From Sistotremastrum niveocremeum HHB9708 (Eukaryota > Basidiomycota > Agaricomycetes > Sistotremastrales > Sistotremastraceae), in NCBI GenBank assembly GCA_001630475.1, contig KV419394.1, forward strand, positions 1,400,489 through 1,464,488: DNA of 64,000 nucleotides. Reading direction: 5' to 3'. Positions 37,867 to 54,043 of this stretch are shown piece after piece. The translations under genes and the position numbers were made by a program. Positions within the stretch are counted from its first letter, which is position 1. Each line of letters opens with the position of its first letter. The notes under the pieces are model-generated. The model was not told the DNA's origin. It did not search any database and worked only from the letters and a program-made list of their open reading frames with translations.

Positions 37867-38859
37867 TTAGTTCCAGCCACTTTCGATCACTGGAGTATCT
37901 TGAGCGGCTTCCTTTTCACGATTGATCGCAGCTATCCACTCGGGGTCTGCTTTTACACCGCTGTCCGCCCAGCCACTGCTTTCGCCAGCTCCTTCGCTAT
38001 TGCCCCAGCCAGAGACCGCTGCCGGACGTTCAGTTGCCGCGGTGCCCCAGCCAGAGACTTCACCTGAATGCTCTGTGCCCCAACCGGAGACTTCGCCCTG
38101 AGGTTCAGTGCTAGTGACTCCGACATCCAAGTTCGCAGTGTGCGCTTCGCCCCAGCCTCCTGTCGTTTCAGCAGGCTCTGAAATTGAGTTCGTGACGTCT
38201 CGCGGAGTACCTGGATGTTCTGTCACGATCTGGGCCCAAGGAATATTGATATGAGAACCAACCTCGAGCATTACGACCGCCTCTTCCTCTCCCTCTTCCC
38301 CTGCCTCTTCCTCTTCCTCTGCTATCTTCCGTGCCTGGTTCGAAAGGTTCATCGGGCGAGTCGCTAGCAGGCGTTTTGGGAGACGATTTTGACCAGCCAC
38401 CCTGTCCTTTTCCAGCATCCCATTCCCGGTTAACGATCTTGTCCATCTTTCGGCGAGCGTTTACATCCCTGGATTGGTCTATAGTCGCCTGTACCTGAGC
38501 TCGACGCGCATTCTTTCGTTGTTCCTCTTCGAGAGCGGCATCGAAAGCCTTCTTATCGGCTGCAATCTGTTGCTGGCGCTGTTTGATCTGAGCATTCTGC
38601 AGCTTCATCTTCTCCATCTTTTCGGCTAGAGCCTCTGGGCTCATTTTGTCCTGCACAAAGTCAGATATCAGAATAACACTGGAGAGAAAAGTATAACTCT
38701 TTGGCCCCCCGTCTTGAAGCGGTCAGGATTGACATATGGCTTTTTAGGCTCTCTTTTTTTCTCAGCATCTACTGCGCTAGGGGTCGACTCCGTAACGCCT
38801 GTTTCAGGTTGTTTTTCGACAGTTGGGTCCTCAGTGGGGGTATCGACAATGTCACTCAT
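37867..38859 (-). CDS. Conserved fungal RG/GW-repeat protein
   Basis: The N-terminus is acidic (MSDIVDTPTEDPT), followed by the fungal conserved block KKPYVNPDRFKTGGQ. Next comes a charged helical region, SPEALAEKMEKMKLQNAQIKQRQQQ to ARRKMDKIVNREWDAGKGQGGW. An exon then encodes a run of RG dipeptides (RGRGRGRGRGRG), typical of RNA-binding, arginine-methylated tails. I join this over an 85-nt intron to a C-terminal part with spaced GW/WG motifs: TGGWGE, three VSGWG, SSGWA, and a terminal ESGWN. Six to seven GW motifs lie within roughly 100 residues in an acidic, disordered context. Function is unknown. RG plus GW suggests RNA-protein assembly, possibly Argonaute binding. It is divergent from PGK, with only 58 bp between start codons. 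Confidence 0.75.
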
Positions 38860-38917
38860 GGTAGTTTAGGTTCGTGTGACTGTCACGGTTGTCGCTTTTA
38901 GCTTTCCATCTTCAATC

Positions 38918-40517
38918 ATGTCGCTCTCGAACAAGCTCTCTATCCAGGATCTCGATTTGAAGGATAAGCGAGTTCTCATCCGCGTTGATTTCAATGTGCC
39001 AATGCAAGATGGTGCGATCACGAACCCGGCGGTGCGACATAATATCTTAATCTTATCTCTTGATCTCATTGTCTACAGAGAATCGTGGCAGCTCTACCTA
39101 CCATCAAGTATGCAATCGACCATGGTCAGCATGACCAAATATCCCCCCAAGATGTGCTGATTGAGCGTGGAATAATCAGATGCTAAGGCTATAATCCTGA
39201 TGTCGCATCTTGGTCGCCCCGACGGTAAAGTTGTCAAGAAGCATACGCTTGAGCCAGTTGCGACTGAGTTATCCCATCAATTGGGAAAGCCCGTGACCTT
39301 TTTACCTGAATGCGTTGGCCCTGAGGTTGAGGACGCTGTCAATTCGGCTACTCATGGACAGATCTTCCTCCTCGAAAATCTACGATTTCACATTGAAGAG
39401 GAAGGTTCTGTTAAGGACAAAGAAGGAAAGAAAACGAAGGCAGATCCCGCAAAAGTTCAAGAATTTAGAGAAGGTCTCACAAAGCTTGGAGATGTATATG
39501 TGAACGACGCTTTCGGGACTGCGCATCGCGCCCACTCTTCCATGGTGGGCATCAAACTGCCCCAGCGGGCTTCCGGATTCCTCGTCAAGAAAGAGCTTGA
39601 TTTCTTCGCTAAAGCTTTGGAATCTCCTGAGAGGCCTTTCTTGGCTATCCTAGGTGGTGCCAAGGTTTCCGACAAGATTCAATTGATCGAGAACATGCTT
39701 GACAAAGTATGCCATTCGACACGGCCTCTGATGCTGTTCTGAATCATTGATATCAGGTCAATTCTTTGATCATCGGCGGCGGAATGGCATTCACCTTCAA
39801 GAAGACTTTGGAGGGTGTTAAGGTATCAAAAAACTGACACCATGATAAACCCGGCTGATAACCCCTTCGCAGATCGGCAATTCTCTTTTTGACAAAGATG
39901 GCGCTGAAAAGGTCGCCAGCTTAGTCGAGAAGGCCAAGGCAAACAACATCAAAATTGTTTTCCCGGTGGATTACGTGACGGGCGACAAATTCTCCAAGGA
40001 TGCCGAGGTCGGTCCCCCTTGATCAACTACACACCATCTCTGAACTCTTCAAGGTTGGGTCCGCAACTGATGAAACCGGTATCCCAGACGGTTGGCTAGG
40101 CTTGGATGTTGGCCCGAAGAGTCAGAAACTCTTCCGTGACACGATACTGGAAGCTAAAACCATCCTGTGGAATGGGTACGTTCACTGAACGAGATTATGA
40201 GAGATTGTACCCATTGACGTCAATTAGGCCACCGGGTGTCTTCGAATTTGATGCTTTTGCAGCAGGTTCCAAGGCCGTTCTTGACGCCACCGTCGAAGCA
40301 GCGCAAAAGGGGGCAGTCGTTATCGTCGGCGGAGGGGACACTGCTACAGTTGTCGCTAAATACGATGCGGAAGATAAATTAAGTCATGTCAGCACCGGTG
40401 GAGGCGCTAGTCTTGAGCTCCTGGAAGGAAAGGTAAGAGCACTGCCCAAATAATTGATAAGATTGCTTACGGCTCCATAAGACGTTACCCGGCGTGGCTG
40501 AGTTGAGTGAGAAGTAA
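38918..40517 (+). CDS. PGK1: Phosphoglycerate kinase
   Basis: A glycolytic enzyme transferring phosphate from 1,3-bisphosphoglycerate to [31 protein letters not shown] is the standard N-terminus, with substrate-binding RVDFN. It continues [90 protein letters not shown] and the nucleotide-binding GGGDTATV. The last exon, spliced after LLEGK, gives [11 protein letters not shown] and stops at 40515-40517, exactly the usual PGK C-terminus. Five or more short introns are present, which is unremarkable for a basidiomycete housekeeping gene. All catalytic motifs are intact. Confidence 0.97.
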
Positions 40518-42637
40518 AGAGCAGAAGGGAAACAAAACGTACGTAGAGATGTAGATCAGTAAACCACCACTCAATCTGCTGGTTCACACGAGGTGAAGAA
40601 ATTCCAAAAATAAATTTGCTTGTCCTTCGTCTGGCTGGGTCATAAGACATTATAAATGTGTCCTCGCGAGCTGCACAGCATCATATCATCGTTTCCATGG
40701 GGTGCCTCTCAGCCGTTAACGAGACTCCTCTCCGTCAGACCCTAGCTCCATATGACGTCCAACTAAGAAAGTTGTCTGTCTGTCTCAGTCTGCATAAATG
40801 ATCATTCTGCCGCTGCTGTATGGGAAACATCGCGAATCCCCTGTCTTGTCTCCTAGAAGCATTCCGCAAGAAGCATTTCTGAAGTGTTTGTCTTCCTCGA
40901 AGGGCGTAGCCATATATCTCGATCCCACATGGATCCCTGATACCAGCACTCTGATGGACGACAGTAGCACCGGCGGACCGAATGCTCTGAATCCAGAATG
41001 ACTCTGTGCAGAGGGGGCAGAAACAGTGGATGCGAGCGCATAACTCTAATACGGACACGCAAACCTCACTGGGAGGTCCGCGTTTACCCTTGGGTCCCGT
41101 ATTTCCAAAGCTTCGTAGGGAGAAGGGAATAGAGCGACTACGAGAAAAGCTTGATACAGCATTAAAATCAGGCTAACAATAACAGGGTATAGGAAGTCAC
41201 GAACCATGGAAGAGCAAACACATTAACATCAGAAATCCTTGAAGTATCTTCGTGCTCTATCTCGGATTCGAAAGGTGACGATGTTCCTAGTGTGGATGAG
41301 ACTGGCCAAATTTACGATCACAGTCAGGCTGGAAGGGCCTTCGGGGTTGAAAGTCTGTCAAGTGGCTGTGCATCTCTTGCAAAAAAAGAGGATGCAATCG
41401 AGGTGGATATATGACGAAAGGACAGCGTCAAGGTGCAGTATGCCGTTCTGTGCTCATCGATGCGAACCATCGATGCGCAGACACTCTACGACGCTCCACG
41501 GCTTAAAGCATGTCCACTGTTCGGTTGAACCGAGATGGGGCTAGCACAAATACTGGCCTACATAGTGTCATTGAGATTTCATAGTACAGTAGTGTACTTT
41601 GGCCGCAGGACGTGCGCGAAAAGCGAACAGCGGTGGCTGTAGCGGCTCTAATCCATTGCCAGGGCGAGGAAATTCAAGATAAAGATCGCCAATGTGGTAC
41701 AGTGCCACCAGAATATGTATCCTGTGCGTAGGGATGAGAGACAGAGGTCAGAAATCGTGTACAACTCGTTCCGGCCATGAGTTGTGGAAGTCACAACAGG
41801 GGGATGAACGGCACATATGGCTTGTTCCACTGGCGACTGCTCGCGTCTCGTCCTCAGTAGACGGGGGTTGCAGTATGAAAACTCTCTAGCACCCTGCCTT
41901 AATGAACTCTGATCATTAGAAAATGGCGAGAGCGTGCTTCAAAGAGGCGTGGCGCATTCCGGAGAGAATGTTTGCAACCGATTGTGAACTTCATTGGAAG
42001 AGAGATCAGAGCAGACGCGCAGTGAATTTGCCTCTTCAGAGAAGACAACATGCAATGCTATCACTTGAGTTCCGACATGTCTCGCATATCGAGAAGAGAT
42101 ACATATGCCGTAGGGACATGCTCTTAGGTTAGCGGACACCGCCCGGATCAGGTCAGCGTTGCGATGACTGGACTATGAGGTTTGATTCGTGCAGCTCTAT
42201 GTGTTCGAATTCGTGACCCGGAGCGCTGTAGGTCGCGTGGAAAATGCTCGTTCAGCGGTAGAGAGCTCAGTAGAGGCGTCGGGAGCGTGGGCACGATCTC
42301 GTCGCGACATGTTTCCGGTTTGAAACTCCGAAATGCCAAATTATTATGGCACGTTTAGTTCGACCTCGCGTTCGACTCGAACTGAGACTGACGCGTCGAA
42401 TCTTAGGATGCCAACGGGACCTAATTACACCTATACCGGCTGAGAGATTTTGTCCATCACAGTGGAAGAGGGCCAACTTAAGCACTAGCTATATTTTACA
42501 ATATTTTATGATCGATGCATCGATGCATGGCTCTAGGAGTTATACCTATATATACATATACATGTCCCAGTACCCTTTCCCTCAAGTAAATCAGCCGTGT
42601 TCTCGAGTCATTCCGCACAAAAAGATGAGGGGCATGA
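40518..42637. other. 2.1-kb gene-poor stretch
   Basis: This is the longest stretch without a recognised gene. It holds two coding-like + strand frames (40991-41176 and 41193-41414, described separately). On the - strand, a frame ending near 41648 has a hydrophobic C-terminus (FWWHCTTLAIFILNFLALAMD). The rest is short frames only. I see no transposon ends, tandem repeats or RNA gene here. It may include a decayed or fast-evolving gene, or long 3' and 5' flanks of the neighbours. Confidence 0.4.
40991..41414 (+). other. Possible exons of an uncharacterised gene
   Basis: Frame 40991-41176 follows a CCAG acceptor-like site. It reads as a basic, protein-like segment (GGPRLPLGPVFPKLRREKG, then IERLREKLDTALKSG). 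Sixteen bases on, frame 41193-41414 is open for 73 codons with acidic composition (SKGDDVPSVDETGQIYDH, then AKKEDAIEVDI) before TGA. Neither has a clear start, and I could not join them cleanly. Composition and length suggest coding use, but no family was recognised. They could be terminal exons of one gene or chance. Confidence 0.25.
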
Positions 42638-45600
42638 TCATGGACCTGTCTCAGGACGCGATTCGATGTCGTCCGCAATGGAAAACCACATATCATCGAT
42701 CTCGCTGTTTGAGTGGAAATGGCGGCTGAAGCGTGGCTGAACGGCAGTCGAGTCGATCCACGATGAGACACCAAATAGCTGCCGACACATGTTCAGAAGA
42801 TTCTCCATTTCACTGACCAGTTGTTCCATGGCTTCTCCCTCTGCGAAAGCGAACATCCTTGCGTAACCCAGCCCATCAGGATCTACCTCATACCTCTGGC
42901 GTATAGAATTTTCTATCGCCAAAGTGAGATCTCCTAGTGTTTGCCTAGCCGAAGGAAGAAACTGTGGCAGACGCTTTCGCAAACCAAAAGCGTATTCGCA
43001 GGCCAACAACGATACAGAGATGCACGAGATCTACGAGACAATGAGTTCACAAGCCACCCAAGTAATTAAATCTGGGTCACGTACGAAATCGCGCCTTTGT
43101 TTTAACACATTTTCAACAGCTTCGCGTTTAGGGATACGCTCTCGTATAGATCGCAGACCCGTCAGCGTATCGAGCAAGGTGTGTTGAGAAACGACCACTT
43201 GGCGGTATAGACGGACTGGTTTCTGGGAAGCACCAATCGAATTTAGTTTGAGAACATCGATGGGACAAGAAAACAAACCGGGTTCAAGCTGAGTTCGCTC
43301 TCCATACTCTCGACCAACATAGCAGACCTCAATACCAGTGCACTTCGAATACGTAGTTCCAACTTGACCATATTTTGTAGTTCGTATGAAGCTACACTGG
43401 GTTGTGCCCTGGCCATCATGTACCTATTGAAACCATGTGTAGCTTTACGCATAAAGATCGATGAATAGAGACCGACCGACAGAGTGAGAGATACAAGTGA
43501 GTCAGTTGTTCAAAAATGTCGCTCGTTTGTTTCAGGAAGATCACCTTCAGCTGGATTCAGGCCTTCGAAATCAATGGAGGGATTATCAACGCACCCTGCT
43601 GTGCCGGGGAAAAATTACATGATTGACAAGAAGGGCCGCTATGATTCCGATGGCTATAGTCATAGATCTCAGTATCGCAAGTTCTGGATCCCAATGATCA
43701 GTGAGAGTGAGCGCATTGCAACCAACTGATGTCTCACTCCCGACTGATGTTCCGATTTGATCCACATACGACGCCAAGATTATTGGAGGGAGAGTCACGG
43801 CCCTGACTTCTCTAAATGTGGTTTTCTTTGACAAGACGACCCACTTACGCCACTGTGCCCATAGATGAGAAAGGTGTTCTCAATATCAACCAGGATATTG
43901 GTAATTCTGCGAGCTAAGAACTCATGATTGGATAGTTCCGACGTTAAAAAAAATCGTACGAGAACCATAAAGAATAATCCGTAGGGGTTTTCATGAACAA
44001 TAAGCCATGCCTAGGTTCGTCAAAAAGAGAGTCTTACAGGTCACATGAATTTCAAACTCACGATGTACGAATAAATTGCGCCCGCCACAGTCCCTGCCTG
44101 GGTTCATTGTTAAGACAGGTTTCAATCGGTAGCCCTGACACAGAAGGAAGTACCAATCGGAGGCATCCGACTCTCCACGTCGCACCAGTCGTCGGTTCCA
44201 AAACCCAAACATACGATATTACCATCCATTGACCGTGAGTTTCGATGAACCACCGTCTTCCTGACAGCACAATGGGTACTTTATTGCGGGGTTCGTACAC
44301 AGCGAAGAGCTTACCAGGAGCAGACGCTGGGAGGTAAGCCGGCAGAGAGAGCAGCATGACTCCCAAACAATTCTTCAGGGCTAACAAGAACGGTGAAAAA
44401 AGCTTTCATGCAAGATAAACCCGGGGATTACCATGTCGAATATGAGGTGAGTGCTTTATGGACTTGCTGACCCTGGATAGCCTAAGTCGTAAACGAAGGA
44501 TTGACGGGTGGTCCCATAAGGCAAGGACAATTTCCAAAGGGTCGTGAAACAACGAATGTTGTAGACGATGTCCAAGAGGGGGCCTGACCCCAGATTCAGC
44601 AAGGCCGGCTTGAACTTCCCACCAAGACATGTCCATTTGGCGGCGGTTGATTGCTGCGATGCGCCAACGTAAGGCGGTTTACTTGGCATTTATAGGGAAG
44701 ACACATACCAATCCCACTGCTCACTCCTTCAGCGAATTCGGCGATCGTTCGGCCTGTAGGAATGCCAAGCCAAGCCAAAGAGATTTTGGGCAACCAAACA
44801 CGGCGTGTAGTATAAGGGAAGGACTCTACGAGTACAATGCACACTCGCAGACCGGCTTGTAGTTCATTTGCTATCTTGTAGAATACCTCAGTCAAGTTAC
44901 TCTATTAGGGCGTGGCGGACCCACATCTAAGATATTGATGATATCTAAGGCAAGTTGATGGAACCTGCGCCTTCTCTCATTTTCTTCAGTTGGCAGAGAT
45001 TGGTGATCTGGAATCACATGGAGCCCTGAGGTGAACTTATTGGATTCCTCCTGCAATAGAGCTTCAAGAGTCACAACTGTAGCTGATAATTTGGTAGTGG
45101 CGGATTTCAATAGAGGGAGTAAAGGTTCGTGAACGACGCGCTCGACGTTGAGTTCAAAGGCAAAGATGAGCGCGTCATGTACGAGATCCATCGACCGAAG
45201 TATGCACTCCAGCAGGTCATTAGCGGGTGGGCCGAGCGATCCCAGCTCCTGAGGGACATCGTCGGGACGTTCAAGGCTATGCGAGAGAAAGTATGAACTT
45301 CCTCGGACAAGGTCTCTGCGTAGATGTTCAATTATGCTGATGAAGGGTTTTATTGACTTGACTGGACGAAACGTTCAGTATCTCAACATTAGAAGACAGT
45401 CAAGCCGCACCATTAAATCTTGAGACCCTAGTCTCAAAGACAGCTCTCGCGTATATGGAGCTCAGTTCGTCGGAATGGCGCAAGAGCGAAGCCTGACAAT
45501 CTTCCCTTGACATTTCAGAATGACGATCCTGCTTAGGAAGATTTCCCGCTTTCAACCCAAGGATCGTTCGACAAAGAGCCATTGATTCGATGATGCTGCG

Positions 45601-46321
45601 AACATAAGGGTAGACAGTCGCTCGGAGAAATATCAAAGTTGCGAACAGAGAAGCTGAAGAAGAGACAGCGGTCAACCACAGAAATTGATGGACGTATTCC
45701 AAAGACACCTTGAATCCGTAAGCTGAGAGGCGACGCGCAGACGGAAAATAAACCAACCGAAGTGTTGGCATAATCGCCTACCAACAGCCAGATGGATATG
45801 AAACAGGAAATTCGGGCTGACAGTTGTAATCTGGGTAAACGGCTCCGAACGTAGCCGGCTGGATGAGCGGCAGGAGGTCATTAGTGCTGTAGGACCCATC
45901 ATTTGGGACCTCACTTACCCATATAAGAAATAAAACCCAAAAACAGTGCAGGCAACAGTCTTGATACTGCAGAATCACTTGGCTGATGACGTTGCGAAAT
46001 TCCTCTAAGATAAATGGCCAGGCTGGACAATCCAACGCCGGTGAGCGCCCCGAGGCAATTCAGGATGGTCACTTCCAGTTGCTCCGCAAAGCTATGTTGG
46101 ATAGGAAAGACCAGTTCTTTCAGGCTGAGGGCGAGGAACACATATTGCCCTCCAAGTTTGGCTACTGGGGGAACGAGGATGAAGACCAGACAGATTATAA
46201 CCGTGAGCACTCGAGCACAGAGAGTGTGGACGGTGTAATTCGACATCAACCTTGTGCCAGCACGCCAGCACTGGCCGAAGAAGTGTCTCGACCGATGTGA
46301 TAGAGCACCATCAGATGGCAT
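42638..46321 (-). CDS. Aromatic-acid-exporter-like (FUSC/ArAE, DUF2421) membrane protein
   Basis: A large multi-pass plasma-membrane protein of the fungal FUSC/ArAE family, which includes fission yeast Bre4. The first exon has hydrophobic segments VLTVIICLVFILVPPVA, YVFLALSLKELVFP and ILNCLGALTGVGLSSLAIYL. A soluble middle follows, with VVHEPLLPLLKSATTKLSATVVTLEALL. The second membrane half has ALKNCLGVMLLSLPAYLPAS, then WFIETHGQWMVISYVWVLEPTTGATWRVG, the hallmark DUF2421 block. The C-terminal exon has RQTLGDLTLAIENSIRQRYEV. The stop is at 42638-42640. Many introns interrupt it, and several junctions between 43000 and 44100 were not resolved. Substrates are unknown; a role in export of organic acids or toxic aromatics is inferred from the family. 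Confidence 0.78.
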
Positions 46322-46525
46322 GCGAGAACACGCTCAGAATAACCCAGCGACTCGTTTACGATTCGGAGTGAAGATAAGATTTAGACATGAGTTTTTAGGA
46401 TAGGCGCTCAGGCTCACTTCCGACATTCCGACTCATTAGTAAGCTTCGATCATAGTGTAAGATACTGGTAAGTTATTCATAAACACTTGGTGTAGTAGTA
46501 ATTCTAGCCTGTATTTGTACAAGAG

Positions 46526-46949
46526 CTAGTCCGACTGCCGGACGATGAGCAGAAGAACACACGTCACGAAGACGAGGAGAGCGACCATCGTGACTACAAT
46601 CGTATGCGCCCTGCGAAAGAGATGAGGCGGGGCGGCTGGTGAGAGCAGGCGGGACTCACAGCGACGGACGCAAGAACCCTTTGAAGCTGAAAAAGTCACG
46701 AAAGCGACTGCGATACTGGACGATCGAGGCAATCGAGACGGCGACGGCGCCAGCAAAGTAGAGGGAGCCGACAGGGAGCGCAGAGTGCGGGAGGTCGCGT
46801 GGAGCGTTGGGCGAGAGCGAGAGGCGGGAACGGAGCAGGATGGACGACGAGAGCAGCGAGAGGAGGACGACGAGGCGGATGTGAGTGAGCCAGTTGCGTT
46901 CGAGCGCGAGAAAGTCTCTGGTCGTGCTCCCGACGTTCTCGACCCGCAT
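46526..46949 (-). CDS. DUF202-family small membrane protein
   Basis: Two exons (46949-46660 and 46611-46526) are joined over a 48-nt intron. The start MRVENVGSTTRDFLALERNWLTHIRL carries the DUF202 signature, in which the LALERxxL segment precedes the first membrane helix. Three hydrophobic segments follow: LVVLLSLLSSSILL, SLYFAGAVAVSIASIVQY and VVTMVALLVFVTCVLLLIV. The protein ends RQSD. DUF202 proteins are small three-helix membrane proteins; in fungi the domain also occurs on vacuolar transporter chaperone subunits, but the SPX and VTC domains are absent here. Biochemical role unknown. Its start codon lies 44 bp from that of the divergent PhoD-like gene. Confidence 0.8.
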
Positions 46950-46993
46950 CTCGTCGCTGTCTCTGACGTCGTTGACTCAAACAACAACACACC

Positions 46994-49173
46994 ATGGCTC
47001 TCCTCCTCCCCCTCGCCGCCGCCTCCGCTCTCTTCAAATTCGCAAACTACTTCTTTCTTCGCTGGGTCCGTCGTCCTTGTCGTTGTCGGTGTTCCGTGCT
47101 CACCGTCGTTGCAGATCCCCTCGTCGCATGCTATATATGCGCTCCCGTCCCTGTTTCTCCTCTACCTCTCTTGTTGGTTCCTAGCCACTCCTCTGCCACC
47201 CAATTCTCTCGCAGACGCCCCCTCCATCTACTCCCCACAAGGTCTTTACCGCGTCCTCGTCTCCCACCGAACAACGACCCGCCCACTGTCATGGGCAGCA
47301 CTCCTCCTCAACGCCCTCTTCTTCACGTGCTCCTTAGACTTTGTCCTCCGTCCTCGTCTCGAGTCGTATGACGACTTGACCTTCTCTAGAGTCGGCGCTG
47401 TCCAGCCCACATCTGTAAAAATATCCCTTAGATATCCCGACATGTCTGACGGCGTCATGATACTCTGGCGTTCCAACTCCTCAGCCTCCGATGACGTCTC
47501 GTGGCTCTCAGGCCCCGTCGTCCACCCCGACCCCGAGAATGACTGGCTCGCTGTCGCCACGCTCGACGGTCTCAACCCAGGTCATGTATACCAATGTTCG
47601 TCCCCTTCTCCTCCCATGTACCTTAACTTATGGCTAGCAGACCGGCTCGCTCATCCGAACGCTTCCTTCCTTCCCACCTCCGCGCACACTTTTCGAACTT
47701 TCCCCGATCCACGAGTCACTTCCGGCGCAAAATTCCGTTTCATGGTTTCTTCTTGCGTGCTTCCTAATTTCCCTTATATTCCCTTCGGTGCAAACCGTAT
47801 CCCAGGCTTCGACAAACTCTCCCAGTACCTCTCATCCCACTTTCAAGATATCCATAGATCCATTCAACTTAATTCAACTTTGCCATCTCCTATAGAGTTT
47901 CTCCTCTTCCTTGGCGACTTTATCTACGCCGATGTACCCTACTATTTTGGTGCCAGTTCCGAGGCATATACTCGCATGTATCGCCGGAACTACGCAAGCT
48001 CAAGTTTCCGGGCCATTTATGAACAACTACGTATGTCCTACTTCGCTGAGTTTTGTTTTTGGCAATTGCTGAGATTTTCACAGCAATCTTTCATATTTAC
48101 GACGATCACGAGGTTTGGTCAGTTCCTGACATAGTGAACTTTTATTGATGTCTATGAACAGTTTTACAACAACTTTGCAGGCGGCGAAAATGACACTGCC
48201 ACTACTTATCTGAATGCCTCGCATCCATTTAATTCTTACCAAGGGATCGCAAACTATGATCCCATCCACACCGGACAGCACTACTATACCTTCCAATATG
48301 GAGACGCTGCTTTCTTTGTCTTGGACACCCGTAGATATAGATCGAGAGAATTTACAGACTTAAGCAAACATACAATGTTAGGCGATCAACAATTAGCTGC
48401 ATTACATACCTGGATTGGCAAGGTAGTTGTTTTCTCTATGTCCGTAATTTCGGGAGCTGATCCATTCATAGGTCAACTCTACTGCTACCTACAAATTCAT
48501 AGTCTCTTCCGTACCATTCACTACTCTCTGGAATGGTGACTCAAAAGTCGACTCGTGGGCCGGCTTCCAGGACGAACGAGATGCGCTTCTTGCCACATTC
48601 GCAACTGTACCAAACACATTCGTTCTGTCCGGCGATCGTCATGAGTTCGCCGCCATTGAACAGTTGGGCCCCGTCTTCGGTTCGATTATCGAAATCTCAA
48701 CCAGCCCTTTGAGTATGTTTTGGCTGCCTGTTCCAGGCTGGTTGAAACTCCAGCCCCGAAGCAAACGGCTGGTGCTGAGGAAAAATGAGTCTGAGTCGTC
48801 CTGGGTACCCGAAGAACAAGTCATCAAGTACATCCCCTCTGGAAATTATAAATGGTAATTCTTGTCTATTCCCTGAAGAGCCGGTTTCTCAATCGAGAAT
48901 CCAGGTCGACGATCGAAGTCGATACAACCACTCCTGGACAGCCCAAACTCTCGCTGGAAGTCGTAATAGACGGCCGTACAGCCTGGAGGTTAGCTTTTGC
49001 GTCGAAAGTGCTCTGTACTAGCTGACTCCCCTTACAGCCGAGTCTTCCCTGGGCTTCCCGTCGATCTTCAACTCTCCACTTCACTGACCTCTCATCTGTC
49101 TAATCTCTTGGGCAACGTCTTTGACTCTTTACCTACTATACCGAACCCTATCGCCCGGTTTTTGACTGGGTAA
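46994..49173 (+). CDS. PhoD-like metallophosphoesterase with N-terminal membrane helices
   Basis: A predicted alkaline phosphatase D-type phosphoesterase. The first exon (MALLLPLAAASALFKFANYF) and the next (IYALPSLFLLYLSCWFLA, then a third hydrophobic run) give about three membrane segments. After a beta-rich domain (VMILWRSNSS) comes the metal-binding core. It has FMVSSC, EFLLFLGDFIYADVPYYFG, HIYDDHE rebuilt over introns, FFVLDTRRYRS and VLSGDRHEF. The exon-exon junctions in the core keep the frame. The spliced 3' end gives SRVFPGLPVDLQLSTSL and stops at 49171-49173. Fungal PhoD proteins with this layout are membrane-anchored with the catalytic domain outside or in a lumen. The substrate is unknown. 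Confidence 0.88.
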
Positions 49174-49303
49174 ACCAATTACCGACATCTTGAATATATC
49201 TCCATCTCGCATGTTCCTTTTTCAATGCACTTGACACCGAACTTTTTTGATACAGTGTATACATGTTATGTACATATCTAGTTCTAATACACTTATAGAC
49301 AGT

Positions 49304-53257
<3,954 letters not shown>

Positions 53258-53278
<21 letters not shown>

Positions 53279-53928
53279 TGGCAGTTGACGGCCATCGACT
53301 GTTCATTTACTCTTCAGCCTGCTCATGGCTTCCATCGACAGGCGACATTCGCATATCAACTCGATGTAGACGCTTCCAACTGTTCGGTAGTCTTGGACTT
53401 TGCTCTCGCACCCCTTGCCTTTATCGATTCGTTTGAGCTGGATGATTTAACCGTTTTCCACTCCATCACACCCGAGAGCGATACGGAGGCTCCTCTGATG
53501 CACGTCGAGCACAACGGCGACTCAAATGTCCTCGTTGTGACTGACAAGCCGTCTGTGCTTAATATTCCCCTGCATCTCAGATATGGCAGGCCAGGGGCAA
53601 GCCGCTACGATGCGAGGCCCATCGAGCATCTGTCTTGCTCTGTCCTTTGCCACGACAAAGACCTGACATGGATTGCTTGTCCGTGACTGCCTTACTTATT
53701 CGTTTCACTCGCTGAGTTTTTCTCCCAGCCTCCTCTTCCCGTCATTTCCAGCACAACCGTAGTAAAGCTACAAGCGATGCGTCTCAAAGGCATTATGTTC
53801 AAGTGCCCATCGGACACCTTCCCGATCTCTCCTTCATTGAATCGCTGACTTCTTTTATCCTGTGCCTGGCGGCAACTGCGCTGCTGTTCGTTTTCATTTC
53901 CCACAATCCCATTAGAACTCTCAGCTGA
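53258..53928 (+). CDS. PIG-X/Pbn1-like subunit of GPI mannosyltransferase I
   Basis: PIG-X/Pbn1 stabilises PIG-M/Gpi14, which adds the first mannose to the GPI anchor in the ER. Exon 1 (53258-53678) has the lumenal PIG-X pattern: ATFAYQLDVDASNCSVVLD, APLAFIDSFELDDL and VLNIPLHLRYGRPG. A 50-nt intron (53679-53728) leads to exon 2. This carries VPIGHLPDLSFIE and one C-terminal membrane helix (TSFILCLAATALLFVFI), then a short tail HNPIRTLS. Without the splice the frame would stop at 53684, before the membrane helix. No cleavable signal peptide is evident at the chosen start. The start codon lies inside the 5' end of the divergent PEX6 frame. The HLRYGRPG block and single C-terminal helix make the family call good. 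Confidence 0.8.
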
Positions 53929-54043
53929 GGTCTGCTCTTCGGGCAAGTAACGATACATTTGGTCTTGATATTACATTTGGTGTGCAGTTGAATATTCAAA
54001 ACGTGTGAAAAGACTGGGAAACTCAGCGTCTCGAAAACATAGA

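Noticed and set aside
42530-42570. ATATATACATATACATG tract and ATCGATGCATCGATGCAT as a transposon end
   Set aside because: It is short and low-complexity, without a partner inverted repeat or target duplication nearby.
53679-53686. End of the PIG-X protein at the TGA at 53684-53686
   Set aside because: A 50-nt intron starting at 53679 skips this stop and adds the conserved C-terminal membrane helix expected of PIG-X.
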